Assembly (NCBI GenBank): GCA_030762175.1
Contig: CM060834.1
Location: forward strand, 66,507,501-66,571,500
From: Metallyticus violacea
Lineage: Eukaryota; Arthropoda; Insecta; Mantodea; Metallyticidae
Reading direction: 5' to 3'
Length of the DNA: 64,000 nt
Part shown: positions 21,971 to 35,399 of the stretch, in pieces
Layout: each line of letters begins with the position of its first letter
Position numbering within the stretch: position 1 is the stretch's first letter
Translations under genes and position numbers: made by a program
Notes under the pieces: model-generated
Databases searched by the model: none
Told to the model about the DNA's origin: nothing
What the model saw: the letters and a program-made list of their open reading frames with translations, nothing else

Positions 21971-24915
21971 TTATCTTTCATTATACTAGTTTGATAGCCT
22001 TAGACAAGCATATTATGCGCAAAGAATCTCGAAAAGAAAAAATTTTTTTTTCGAAGTTTGGAAACTTCGTTAGAATCACTTTTTTTCCGTTCTTATTTTG
22101 AGATAACTGGTTCTCTTTCATTATACTGGTTTGATAGCCTCAAACAAGCATATTATGCGCAAAGAATCTCGAAAAGAAAAAAATTTTTTTTCGAAGTTTG
22201 GAAACTTCGTTAGAATCACTTTTTTTCCGTTCTTATTTGAGATAACTGGTTCTCTTTCATTATACTAGTTTGAGAGCCTCAGAAAAGCATATTATGCGCA
22301 AAGAATCTCGAAAAGAAAAAAATTTTTTTTCGAAGATTGGAAAGCTCGTTAGAAACACTTTTTTTTCCGTTCTTATTTGAGATAACTGGTTCTCTTTCAT
22401 TATACTAGTTTGATAGCCTCAGACAAGCATATTATGCGCAAAGAATCTCGAAAAGAAAAAAATTTTTTTTCGAAGTTTGGAAACTTCCTTAGAATCACTT
22501 TTTATCCATTCTTATTTGAGATAACTTGTTCTCTTTCATTATACTAGTTTGATAGCCTTAGACAAGCATATAATGCGCAAAGAATCTCGAAAAGAAAAAA
22601 ATTTTTTTTCGAAGTTTGGAAACTTCCTTGGAATCACTTTTTTTCCATTCTTATTTGAGATAACTTGTTCTCTTTCATTATACTTGTTTGATAGCCTTAG
22701 ACAAGCATATTATGCGCAAAGAATCTCGAAAAGAAAAAAATTTTTTTTCGAAGTTTGGAAACTTCGTTAGAATCACTTTTTTTCCGTTCTTATTTAAGAT
22801 TACTGGTTCTCTTTCATTATACTAGTTTGATAGCCTCAGACAAGCATATTATGCGCAAAGAATCTCGAAAAGAAAAAAAATTGTTTTCGAAGTTTGGAAA
22901 CTTCGTTAGAATCACTTTTTTTCCTTTCTTATTTAAGATTACTGGTTCTCTTTCATTATACTAGTTTGATAGCCTCAGAAAAGCATATTATGCGTAAAGA
23001 ATCTCTAAAAGAAAAATTTTTTTTTTCGAAGTTTGGAAACTTCGTTAGAATCACTTTTTTCCGTTCTTATTTGAGATAACTGGTTCTCTTTCATTATACT
23101 AGTTTGATAGCCTCAGAAAAGCATAGGTATGCGCAAAGAATTTCGAAAAGAAAAAAATTTTTTTTCGAAGTTTGGAAACTTCGTTAGAATCACTTTTTTT
23201 CCATTCTTATTTGAGATAACTGGTTCTCTTTCATTATACTAGTTTGATAGCCTCAGACAAGCATATTATGCGCAAAGAATCTCGAAAAGAAAAAATTTTT
23301 TTTCGAAGTTTGGAAAGTTCCTTAGAATCACTTTTTTTCCGTTCTTATTTAAGATTACTGGTTCTCTTTCATTATACTAGTTTGATAGCCTCAGACAAGC
23401 ATATTATGCGCAAAGAATTTCGAAAAGAAAAAAAATTTTTTTCGAAGATTGGAAACCTCGTTAGAATCACTTTTTTTCCGTTGTTATTTGAGATAACTGG
23501 TTCTCTTTCATTATACTAGTTTGATAGCCTCAGACAAGCATATTATGCGCAAAGAATCTCGAAAAGAAAAAAAATTTTTTTCGAAGTTTGGAAACTTCCT
23601 TAGAATCACTTTTTTTCCGTTCTTATTTGTGATAACTGGTTCTCTTTCATTATACTACTTTGATAGCCTCAGAAAAGCATATTATGCGCAAAGAATCTCG
23701 AAAAGAAAAATATTTTTTTTCGAAGATTGGAAACCTCGTTAGAATCACTTATTTTCCGTTCTTATTTGAGATAACTGGTTCTCTTTCATTATACTAGTTT
23801 GATAGCCTCAGACAAGCATATTATGCGCAAAGAATCTCGAAAAGAAAAAAATTTTTTTTCGAAGTTTGGAAACTTCCTTAGAATCACTTTTTTTCCATTC
23901 TTATTTGAGATAACTTGTTCTCTTTCATTATACTTGTTTGATAGCCTTAGACAAGCATATTATGCGCAAAGAATCTCGAAAAGAAAAAAATTTTTTTTCG
24001 AAGTTTGGAAACTTCGTTAGAATCACTTTTTTTCCGTTCTTATTTAAGATTACTGGTTCTCTTTCATTATACTAGTTTGATAGCCTCAGACAAGCATATT
24101 ATGCGCAAAGAATCTCGAAAAGAAAAAAATTTTTTTTCGAAGTTTTGAAAATTCGTTAGAATCACTTTTTTTCCGTTCTTATTTGAGATAACTTGTTCTC
24201 TTTCATTATACTAGTTTGATAGCCTTAGACAAGCATATTATGCGCAAAGAATCTCGAAAAGAAAAAAAATTTTTTTCGAAGTTTGGAAACTTCGTTAGAA
24301 TCACTTTTTTTCCGTTCTTATTTGAGATAACTGGTTCTCTTTCATTATACTAGTTTGATAGCCTCAGAAAAGCATATTATGCGCAAAGAATCTCGAAAAG
24401 AAAAAAATTTTTTTTCGAAGATTGGAAACCTCGTTAGAATCACTTTTTTTCCGTTCTTATTTGAGATAACTGGTTCTCTTTCATTATACTAGTTTGATAG
24501 CCTCAGACAAGCATATTATGCGCAAAGAATCTCGATAAGAAAAAAATTTTTTCGAAGTTTGGAAACTTCGTTAGAATCACTTTTTTTCCGTTCTTATTTA
24601 AGATAACTTGTTCTCTTTCATTATACTAGTTTGATAGCCTGAGACAAGCATATTATGCGCAAAGAATCTCGAAAAGAAAAAAATTTTTTTTCGAAGTTTG
24701 GAAACTTCGTTAGAATCACTTTTTTTCCGTTCTTATTTAAGATTACTGGTTCTCTTTCATTATACTAATTTGATAGCCTCAGAAAAGCATATTATGCGCA
24801 AAGAATCTCTAAAAGAAAAAATTTTTTTTTCGAAGTTTGGAAACTTCGTTAGAATCACTTTTTTTCCGTTCTTATTTGAGATAACTGGTTCTCTTTCATT
24901 ATACTAGTTTGATAG
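20750..24915 (+). repeat. 30-monomer higher-order unit, copy 1 (~4,169 bp)
   Basis: It matches the following 3.9 kb at an offset of 4,169 up to about 22,890, and at 4,308 from there to about 24,530. Diagnostic shared rarities are cataggtatgcgc (near 23,122), tatttgtgataactgg (near 23,625) and cacttattttccg (near 23,747), all seen again 4,308 bp later. The left part overlaps the second 24-monomer unit, so the two duplication systems are nested. The 24.54-24.91 kb part carries a ctgagac, ctaatttg and tctctaaaag series. No gene is present. Confidence 0.85.
21135..22800 (+). repeat. Two tandem 835-bp six-monomer units
   Basis: The gttatcttt word occurs at 21,135 and 21,970, exactly 835 bp apart. 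The insertion word ttttgagataactgg, ctggtttg/caaacaagc, gagagcc, tagaaacac, tttttatccatt and tataatgcgc all repeat with the same spacing. The second unit ends when ttaagattactgg replaces the expected gttatc monomer near 22,795. The second copy has a private ccttggaatc near 22,628. No gene is present. Confidence 0.85.
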
Positions 24916-27900
24916 CCTCAGAAAAGCATATTATGCGCAAAGAATCTCGAAAAGAAAAAAATTTTTTTTCGAAGATTGGAAACCTCGTTAGAATCACTTT
25001 TTTTCCGTTCTTATTTGAGATAACTGGTTCTCTTTCATTATACTAGTTTGATAGCCTCAGACAAGCATATTATGCGCAAAGAATCTCGAAAAGAAAAAAA
25101 ATTTTTTTCGAAGTTTGGAAACTTCCTTAGAATCACTTTTTTTCCATTCTTATTTGAGATAACTTGTTCTCTTTCATTATACTAGTTTGATAGCCTTAGA
25201 CAAGCATATTATGCGCAAAGAATCTCGAAAAGAAAAAATTTTTTTTTCGAAGTTTGGAAACTTCGTTAGAATCACTTTTTTCCGTTCTTATTTAAGATAA
25301 CTTGTTATCTTTCATTATACTAGTTTGATAGCCTTAGACAAGCATATTATGCGCAAAGAATCTCGAAAAGAAAAAATTTTTTTTTCGAAGTTTGGAAACT
25401 TCGTTAGAATCACTTTTTTTCCGTTCTTATTTTGAGATAACTGGTTCTCTTTCATTATACTGGTTTGATAGCCTCAAACAAGCATATTATGCGCAAAGAA
25501 TCTCGAAAAGAAAAAAATTTTTTTTCGAAGTTTGGAAACTTCGTTAGAATCACTTTTTTTCCGTTCTTATTTGAGATAACTGGTTCTCTTTCATTATACT
25601 AGTTTGAGAGCCTCAGAAAAGCATATTATGCGCAAAGAATCTCGAAAAGAAAAAAATTTTTTTTCGAAGATTGGAAAGCTCGTTAGAAACACTTTTTTTT
25701 CCGTTCTTATTTGAGATAACTGGTTCTCTTTCATTATACTAGTTTGATAGCCTCAGACAAGCATATTATGCGCAAAGAATCTCGAAAAGAAAAAAATTTT
25801 TTTTCGAAGTTTGGAAACTTCCTTAGAATCACTTTTTATCCATTCTTATTTGAGATAACTTGTTCTCTTTCATTATACTAGTTTGATAGCCTTAGACAAG
25901 CATATAATGCGCAAAGAATCTCGAAAAGAAAAAAATTTTTTTTCGAAGTTTGGAAACTTCCTTAGAATCACTTTTTTTCCATTCTTATTTGAGATAACTT
26001 GTTCTCTTTCATTATACTTGTTTGATAGCCTTAGACAAGCATATTATGCGCAAAGAATCTCGAAAAGAAAAAAATTTTTTTTCGAAGTTTGGAAACTTCG
26101 TTAGAATCACTTTTTTCCGTTCTTATTTAAGATAACTTGTTATCTTTCATTATACTAGTTTGATAGCCTTAGACAAGCATATTATGCGCAAAGAATCTCG
26201 AAAAGAAAAAATTTTTTTTTCGAAGTTTGGAAACTTCGTTAGAATCACTTTTTTTCCGTTCTTATTTTGAGATAACTGGTTCTCTTTCATTATACTGGTT
26301 TGATAGCCTCAAACAAGCATATTATGCGCAAAGAATCTCGAAAAGAAAAAAATTTTTTTTCGAAGTTTGGAAACTTCGTTAGAATCACTTTTTTTCCGTT
26401 CTTATTTGAGATAACTGGTTCTCTTTCATTATACTAGTTTGAGAGCCTCAGAAAAGCATATTATGCGCAAAGAATCTCGAAAAGAAAAAAATTTTTTTTC
26501 GAAGATTGGAAAGCTCGTTAGAAACACTTTTTTTTCCGTTCTTATTTGAGATAACTGGTTCTCTTTCATTATACTAGTTTGATAGCCTCAGACAAGCATA
26601 TTATGCGCAAAGAATCTCGAAAAGAAAAAAATTTTTTTTCGAAGTTTGGAAACTTCCTTAGAATCACTTTTTATCCATTCTTATTTGAGATAACTTGTTC
26701 TCTTTCATTATACTAGTTTGATAGCCTTAGACAAGCATATAATGCGCAAAGAATCTCGAAAAGAAAAAAATTTTTTTTCGAAGTTTGGAAACTTCCTTAG
26801 AATCACTTTTTTTCCATTCTTATTTGAGATAACTTGTTCTCTTTCATTATACTTGTTTTATAGCCTTAGACAAGCATATTATGCGCAAAGAATCTCGAAA
26901 AGAAAAAAATTTTTTTTCGAAGTTTGGAAACTTCGTTAGAATCACTTTTTTTCCGTTCTTATTTAAGATTACTGGTTCTCTTTCATTATACTAGTTTGAT
27001 AGCCTCAGACAAGCATATTATGCGCAAAGAATCTCGAAAAGAAAAAAAATTGTTTTCGAAGTTTGGAAACTTCGTTAGAATCACTTTTTTTCCTTTCTTA
27101 TTTAAGATTACTGGTTCTCTTTCATTATACTAGTTTGATAGCCTCAGACAAGCATATTATGCGCAAAGAATCTCGAAAAGAAAAAAAATTGTTTTCGAAG
27201 TTTGGAAACTTCGTTAGAATCACTTTTTTTCCTTTCTTATTTAAGATTACTGGTTCTCTTTCATTATACTAGTTTGATAGCCTCAGAAAAGCATATTATG
27301 CGTAAAGAATCTCTAAAAGAAAAATTTTTTTTTTCGAAGTTTGGAAACTTCGTTAGAATCACTTTTTTCCGTTCTTATTTGAGATAACTGGTTCTCTTTC
27401 ATTATACTAGTTTGATAGCCTCAGAAAAGCATAGGTATGCGCAAAGAATTTCGAAAAGAAAAAAATTTTTTTTCGAAGTTTGGAAACTTCGTTAGAATCA
27501 CTTTTTTTCCATTCTTATTTGAGATAACTGGTTCTCTTTCATTATACTAGTTTGATAGCCTCAGACAAGCATATTATGCGCAAAGAATCTCGAAAAGAAA
27601 AAATTTTTTTTCGAAGTTTGGAAAGTTCCTTAGAATCACTTTTTTTCCGTTCTTATTTAAGATTACTGGTTCTCTTTCATTATACTAGTTTGATAGCCTC
27701 AGACAAGCATATTATGCGCAAAGAATTTCGAAAAGAAAAAAAATTTTTTTCGAAGATTGGAAACCTCGTTAGAATCACTTTTTTTCCGTTGTTATTTGAG
27801 ATAACTGGTTCTCTTTCATTATACTAGTTTGATAGCCTCAGACAAGCATATTATGCGCAAAGAATCTCGAAAAGAAAAAAAATTTTTTTCGAAGTTTGGA

Positions 27901-28840
27901 AACTTCCTTAGAATCACTTTTTTTCCGTTCTTATTTGTGATAACTGGTTCTCTTTCATTATACTACTTTGATAGCCTCAGAAAAGCATATTATGCGCAAA
28001 GAATCTCGAAAAGAAAAATATTTTTTTTCGAAGATTGGAAACCTCGTTAGAATCACTTATTTTCCGTTCTTATTTGAGATAACTGGTTCTCTTTCATTAT
28101 ACTAGTTTGATAGCCTCAGACAAGCATATTATGCGCAAAGAATCTCGAAAAGAAAAAAATTTTTTTTCGAAGTTTGGAAACTTCCTTAGAATCACTTTTT
28201 TTCCATTCTTATTTGAGATAACTTGTTCTCTTTCATTATACTTGTTTGATAGCCTTAGACAAGCATATTATGCGCAAAGAATCTCGAAAAGAAAAAAAAT
28301 TTTTTTCGAAGTTTGGAAACTTCGTTAGAATCACTTTTTTTCCGTTCTTATTTAAGATTACTGGTTCTCTTTCATTATACTAGTTTGATAGCCTCAGACA
28401 AGCATATTATGCGCAAAGAATCTCGAAAAGAAAAAAATTTTTTTTCGAAGTTTTGAAAATTCGTTAGAATCACTTTTTTTCCGTTCTTATTTGAGATAAC
28501 TTGTTCTCTTTCATTATACTAGTTTGATAGCCTTAGACAAGCATATTATGCGCAAAGAATCTCGAAAAGAAAAAAAATTTTTTTCGAAGTTTGGAAACTT
28601 CGTTAGAATCACTTTTTTTCCGTTCTTATTTGAGATAACTGGTTCTCTTTCATTATACTAGTTTGATAGCCTCAGAAAAGCATATTATGCGCAAAGAATC
28701 TCGAAAAGAAAAAAATTTTTTTTCGAAGATTGGAAACCTCGTTAGAATCACTTTTTTTCCGTTCTTATTTGAGATAACTGGTTCTCTTTCATTATACTAG
28801 TTTGATAGCCTCAGACAAGCATATTATGCGCAAAGAATCT
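24916..28840 (+). repeat. 30/31-monomer higher-order unit, copy 2, with one extra monomer
   Basis: This is the second tandem copy of the preceding unit. One additional monomer of the attgttttcg type is present: the word occurs near 27,051 and 27,190 here but only once, near 22,882, in copy 1. That raises the offset from 4,169 to 4,308, exactly 139 bp. It is a clean single-monomer gain or loss. The copy continues to the ctcgataag monomer near 28,839. No gene is present. Confidence 0.85.
25311..26970 (+). repeat. Two tandem 835-bp six-monomer units, second locus
   Basis: This is the same six-monomer pair as at 21.1-22.8 kb, shifted by 4,169 bp. The ttttgag insertion word falls near 25,431 and 26,266, 835 bp apart. 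The pair was therefore duplicated as a pair inside the larger 30-monomer unit. A private ttttatagcc (for tttgatagcc) lies near 26,857. No gene is present. Confidence 0.85.
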
Positions 28841-31787
28841 CGATAAGAAAAAAATTTTTTTTCGAAGTTTGGAAACTTCCTTAGAATCACTTTTTTTCCG
28901 TTCTTATTTGAGATAACTTGTTCTCTTTCATTATACTAGTTTGATAGCGTTAGACAAGCATATTATGCGCAAAGAATCTCGAAAAGAAAAAAATTTTTTT
29001 TCGAAGTTTGAAAACTTCGTTAGAATCACTTTTTTTCCGTTCTTATTTGAGATAACTGGTTCTCTTTCATTATACTAGTTTGATAGCCTCAGAAAAGCAT
29101 ATTATGCGCAAAGAATCTCGAAAAGAAAAAAATTTTTTTTCGAAGTTTGGAAACCTCCTTAGAATCACTTTTTTTCCATTCTTATTTGAGATAACTTGTT
29201 CTCTTTCATTATACTAGTTTGATAGCCTCAGACAAGCATATTATGCGCAAAGAATCTCGAAAAGAAAAAAATTTTTTTTCGAAGTTTGGAAACTTCGTTA
29301 GAATCACTTTTTTTCCGTTCTTATTTGAGATAACTTGTTCTCTTTCATTATACTTGTTTGATAGCCTTAGACAAGCATATTATGCGCAAATAATCTCGAA
29401 AAGAAAAAAATTTTTTTTCGAAGTTTGGAAACTTCGTTAGAATCACTTTTTTTCCGTTCTTATTTGAGATAACTTGTTCTCTTTCATTATACTAGTTTGA
29501 TAGCCTTAGACAAGCATATTATGCTCAAAGAATCTCGAAAAAAAAAAAAAAAATTTTTCGAAGTTTGGAAACTTCGTTAGGGTCACTTTTTTTCCGTTCT
29601 TATTTAAGATAACTTGTTCTCTTTCATTATACTAGTTTGATAGCCTGAGACAAGCATATTATGCGCATAGAATCTCGAAAAGAAAAAAATTTTTTTTCGA
29701 AGTTTGGAAACTTCGTTAAAATCACTTTTTTTCCGTTCTTATTTGAGATAACTGGTTCTCTTTCATTATACTAGTTTGATAGCCTCAGACAAGCATATTA
29801 TGCGCAAAGAATCTCGAAAAGTAAAAAATTTTTTTTCGAAGTTTGGAAACTTCGTTAGAATCACTTTTTTTCCGTTCTTATTTGAGATAACTTGTTCTCT
29901 TTCATTATACTAATTTGATAGCCTCAGACAAGCATATTATGAGCAAAGAATCTCGAAAAGAAAAAAAATTTTTTTCGAAGTTTGGAAACTTCGTTAGAAT
30001 CACTTTTTTTCCGTTCTTATTTAAGATTACTGGTTCTCTTTCATTATACTAGTTTGATAGCCTCAGACAAGCATATTATGCGCAAAGAATCTCGAAAAGA
30101 AAAAAATTTTTTTTCGAAGTTTGGAAACTTCCTTAGAATCACTTTTTTTCCATTCTTATTTGAGATTACTGTTTCTCTTTCATTATACTAGTTTGATAGC
30201 CTCAGAACAGCATATTATGCGCAAAGAATCTCGAAAAGAAAAAAATTTTTTTTCCAAGTTAGGAAACTTCCTTAGAATCACTTTTTTTCCATTCTTATTT
30301 GAGATAACTTGTTCTCTTTCATTATACTTGTTTGATAGCCTGAGACAAGCATATTATGCGCAAAGAATCTCGAAAAGAAAAAAATTTTTTTTCGAAGTTT
30401 GGAAACTTCGTTAGAATCACTTTTTTTCCGTTCTTATTTGAGATAACTTGTTCTCTTTCATTATACTAGTTTGATAGCCTTAGACAAGCATATTATGCGC
30501 AAAGAATCTCGAAAAGAAAAAAATTTTTTTTCGAAGTTTGGAAACTTCGTTAGAATCAATTTTTTTCCGTTCTTATTTGAGATAACTGGTTCTCATTCAT
30601 TATACTAGTTTGATAGCCTCAGAAAAGCATATTATGCGCAAAGAATCTCGAAAAGAAAAAAATTTTTTTTCGAAGATTGGAAACCTCGTTAGAATCACTT
30701 TTTTTCCGTTCTTATTTGAGATAACTGGTTCTCTTTCATTATACTAGTTTGATAGCCTCAGACAAGCATATTATGCGCAAAGAATCTCGAAAAGAAAAAA
30801 AAATTTTTTCGAAGTTTGGAAACTTCCTTAGAATCACTTTTTTTCCATTCTTATTTGAGATAACTTGTTCTCTTTCATTATACTAGTTTGATAGCCTTAG
30901 ACAAGCATATTATGCGCAAAGAATCTCGAAAAGAAAAAAAATTTTTTTCGAAGTTTGGAAACTTCGTTAGAATCACTTTTTTCCGTTCTTATTTAAGATA
31001 ATTTGTTCTCTTTCATTATACTAGTTTGATAGCCTTAGACAAGCATATTATGCGCAAAGAATCTCGAAAAGAAAAAAATTTTTTTTCGAAGTTTGGAAAC
31101 TTCATTAGAATCACTTTTTTTCCGTTCTTATTTGAGATAACTGGTTCTCTTTCATTATACTAGTTTGAGAACCTCAGAAAAGCATATTATGCGCAAAGAA
31201 TCTCGAAAAGAAAAAAATTTTTTTTCGAAGATTGGAAACCTCGTTAGAATCACTTTTTTTCCGTTCTTATTTGAGATAACTGGTTCTCTTTCATTATACT
31301 AGTTTGATAGCCTCAGACAAGCATATTATGCGCAAAGAATCTCGAAAAGAAAAAAATTTATTTTCGAAGTTTGGAAACTTCCTTAGAATCACTTTTTATC
31401 CATTCTTATTTGAGATAACTTGTTCTCTTTCATTATACTAGTTTGATAGCCTTAGACAAGCATATTATGCGCAAAGAATCTCGAAAAGAAAAAAATTTTT
31501 TTTCGAAGTTTGGAAACTTCGTTAGAATCACTTTTTTTCCGTTCTTATTTAAGATAACTTATTCTCTTTCATTATACTAGTTTGATAGCCTGAGACAAGC
31601 ATATTATGCGCAAAGAATCTCGAAAAGAAAAAAAATTTTTTTCGAAGTTTGGAAACTTCGTTAGAATCACTTTTTTTCCGTTCTTATTTAAGATAACTTG
31701 TTCTCTTTCATTATACTAGTTTGATAGCCTGAGACAAGCATATTATGCGCAAAGAATCTCGAAAAGAAAAAATTTTTTTTTCGAAGT
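28841..31787 (+). repeat. Linker block: G-block tail to gagaacc/tttttatccatt monomers
   Basis: The section 29,219-30,414 matches 5,320-6,515 at a constant offset of 23,899 bp. It includes ataatctcg, gctcaaag/A-rich tract, ctaatttg, tatgagc and ccaagttagg monomers. The section 30,121-31,787 continues with tcaattttttt/ctcattcatt, A9T6 (near 30,795), taagataatttg and gagaacc (private form of gagagcc near 31,168). It is copied again at 48.2-49.8 kb. A private taggg-type change (gttagggtcac) lies near 29,576. No gene is present. Confidence 0.78.
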
Positions 31788-34700
31788 TTGGAAACTTCGT
31801 TAGAATCACTTTTTTTCCGTTCTTATTTAAGATTACTGGTTCTCTTTCATTATACTAATTTGATAGCCTCAGAAAAGCATATTATGCGCAAAGAATCTCT
31901 AAAAGAAAAAATTTTTTTTTCGAAGTTTGGAAACTTCGTTAGAATCACTTTTTTTCCGTTCTTATTTGAGATAACTGGTTCTCTTTCATTATACTAGTTT
32001 GATAGCCTCAGAAAAGCATATTATGCGCAAAGAATCTCGAAAAGAAAAAAATTTTTTTTCGAAGATTGGAAACCTCGTTTGTATCACTTTTTTTCCGTTC
32101 TTATTTGAGATAACTGGTTCTCTTTCATTATACTAGTTTGATAGCCTCAGACAAGCATATTATGCGCAAAGAATCTCGAAAAGAAAAAAAATTTTTTTCG
32201 AAGTTTGGAAACTTCCTTAGAATCACTTTTTTTCCATTCTTATTTGAGATAACTTGTTCTCTTTCATTATACTAGTTTGATAGCCTTAGACAAGCATATT
32301 ATGCGCAAAGAATCTCGAAAAGAAAAAAATTTTTTTTCGAAGTTTGGAAACTTCGTTAGAATCACTTTTTTCCGTTCTTATTTAAGATAACTTGTTATCT
32401 TTCATTATACTAGTTTGATAGCCTTAGACAAGCATATTATGCGCAAAGAATCTCGAAAAGAAAAAATTTTTTTTTCGAAGTTTGGAAACTTCGTTAGAAT
32501 CACTTTTTTTCCGTTCTTATTTGAGATAACTGGTTCTCTTTCATTATACTGGTTTGATAGCCTCAAACAAGCATATTATGCGCAAAGAATCTCGAAAAGA
32601 AAAAAATTTTTTTTCGAAGTTTGGAAACTTCGTTAGAATCACTTTTTTTCCGTTCTTATTTGAGATAACTGGTTCTCTTTCATTATACTAGTTTGAGAGC
32701 CTCAGAAAAGCATATTATGCGCAAAGAATCTCGAAAAGAAAAAAATTTTTTTTCGAAGATTGGAAAGCTCGTTAGAATCACTTTTTTTTCCGTTCTTATT
32801 TGAGATAACTGGTTCTCTTTCATTATACTAGTTTGATAGCCTCAGACAAGCATATTATGCGCAAAGAATCTCGAAAAGAAAAAAATTTTTTTTCGAAGTT
32901 TGGAAACTTTCTTAGAATCACTTTTTATCCATTCTTATTTGAGATAACTTGTTCTCTTTCATTATACTAGTTTGATAGCCTTAGACAAGCATATAATGCG
33001 CAAAGAATCTCGAAAAGAAAAAAATTTTTTTTCGAAGTTTGGAAACTTCCTTAGAATCACTTTTTTTCCATTCTTATTTGAGATAACTTGTTCTCTTTCA
33101 TTATACTTGTTTGATAGCCTTAGACAAGCATATTATGCGCAAAGAATCTCGAAATGAAAAAAATTTTTTTTCGAAGTTAGGAAACTTCGTTAGAATCACT
33201 TTTTTTCCGTTCTTATTTAAGATTACTGGTTCTCTTTCATTATACTAGTTTGATAGCCTCAGACAAGCATATTATGCGCAAAGAATCTCGAAAAGAAAAA
33301 AATTTTTTTTCGAAGTTTTGAAAATTCGTTAGAATCACTTTTTTTCCGTTCTTATTTGAGATAACTTGTTCTCTTTCATTATACTAGTTTGATAGCCTTA
33401 GACAAGCATATTATGCGCAAAGAATCTCGAAAAGAAAAAAAATTTTTTTCGAAGTTTGGAAACTTCGTTAGAATCACTTTTTTTCCGTTCTTATTTGAGA
33501 TAACTGGTTCTCTTTCATTATACTAGTTTGATAGCCTCAGAAAAGCATATTATGCGCAAAGAATCTCGAAAAGAAAAAAATTTTTTTTCGAAGATTGGAA
33601 ACCTCGTTAGAATCACTTTTTTTCCGTTCTTATTTGAGATAACTGGTTCTCTTTCATTATACTAGTTTGATAGCCTCAGACAAGCATATTATGCGCAAAG
33701 AATCTCGATAAGAAAAAAATTTTTTTTCGAAGTTTGGAAACTTCCTTAGAATCACTTTTTTTCCGTTCTTATTTGAGATAACTTGTTCTCTTTCATTATA
33801 CTAGTTTGATAGCGTTAGACAAGCATATTATGCGCAAAGAATCTCGAAAAGAAAAAAATTTTTTTTCGAAGTTTGAAAACTTCGTTAGAATCACTTTTTT
33901 TCCGTTCTTATTTGAGATAACTGGTTCTCTTTCATTATACTAGTTTGATAGCCTCAGAAAAGCATATTATGCGCAAAGAATCTCGAAAAGAAAAAAATTT
34001 TTTTTCGATGTTTGGAAACCTCCTTAGAATCACTTTTTTTCCATTCTTATTTGAGATAACTTGTTCTCTTTCATTATACTAGTTTGATAGCGTTAGACAA
34101 GCATATTATGCGCAAAGAATCTCGAAAAGAAAAAAATTTTTTTTCGAAGTTTGGAAACTTCCTTAGAATCACTTTTTTTCCATTCTTATTTGAGATTACT
34201 GTTTCTCTTTCATTATACTAGTTTGATAGCCTCATAACAGCATATTATGCGCAAAGAATCTCGAAAAGAAAAAAATTTTTTTTCCAAGTTAGGAAACTTC
34301 CTTAGAATCACTTTTTTTCCATTCTTATTTGAGATAACTTGTTCTCTTTCATTATACATGTTTGATAGCCTGAGACAAGCATATTATGCGCAAAGAATCT
34401 CGAAAAGAAAAAAATTTTTTTTCGAAGTTTGGAAACTTCGTTAGAATCACTTTTTTCCGTTCTTATTTGAGATAACTTGTTCTCTTTCATTATACTAGTT
34501 TGATAGCCTTAGACAAGCATATTATGCGCAAAGAATCTCGAAAAGAAAAAAAATTTTTTTCGAAGTTTGGAAACTTCGTTAGAATCAATTTTTTTCCGTT
34601 CTTATTTGAGATAACTGGTTCTCATTCATTATACTAGTTTGATAGCCTCAGAAAAGCATATTATGCGCAAAGAATCTCGAAAAGAAAAAAATTTTTTTTC

Positions 34701-35399
34701 GAAGATTGGAAACCTCGTTAGAATCACTTTTTTTCCGTTCTTATTTGAGATAACTGGTTCTCTTTCATTATACTAGTTTGATAGCCTCAGACAAGCATAT
34801 TATGCGCAAAGAATCTCGAAAAGAAAAAAAAATTTTTTCGAAGTTTGGAAACTTCCTTAGAATCACTTTTTTTCCATTCTTATTTGAGATAACTTGTTCT
34901 CTTTCATTATACTAGTATGATAGCCTTAGACAAGCATATTATGCGCAAAGAATCTCGAAAAGAAAAAAAATTTTTTTCGAAGTTTGGAAACTTCGTTAGA
35001 ATCACTTTTTTCCGTTCTTATTTAAGATAATTTGTTCTCTTTCATTATACTAGTTTGATAGCCTTAGACAAGCATATTATGCGCAAAGAATCTCGAAAAG
35101 AAATAAATTTTTTTTCGAAGTTTGGAAACTTCGTTAGAATCACTTTTTTTCCGTTCTTATTTGAGATAACTGGTTCTCTTTCATTATACTAGTTTGATAG
35201 CCTGAGACAAGCATATTATGCGCAAAGAATCTCGAAAAGAAAAAATTTTTTTTTCGAAGTTTGGAAACTTCGTTAGAATCACTTTTTTTCCGTTCTTATT
35301 TGAGATAACTGGTTCTCTTTCATTATACTAGTTTGAGAGCCTCAGAAAAGCATATTATGCGCAAAGAATCTCGAAAAGAAAAAAATTTTTTTTCGAAGT
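31788..35399 (+). repeat. 26-monomer higher-order unit, copy 1 (~3,612 bp)
   Basis: The ctaatttg/tctctaaaag monomer near 31,855-31,895, the gttatcttt word (near 32,395), ctggtttg/caaacaagc, tttttatccatt (near 32,925), tataatgcgc, gttttgaaaattcg, ctcgataag (near 33,703) and gcgttagac (near 33,813) recur 3,611-3,612 bp downstream. A private gaaatgaaaa with gttagg lies near 33,150-33,180. The downstream part (34.1-35.3 kb) holds a second gcgttagac (34,090) joined to the cataacagc/ccaagttagg monomer, which looks like a deletion junction. No gene is present. Confidence 0.82.

Noticed and set aside
34308..34490. Minus-strand open frame of 60 codons
   Set aside because: It is an antisense reading of satellite monomers, open only because local T-run length changes shift the phase. 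It has no recognisable domain.
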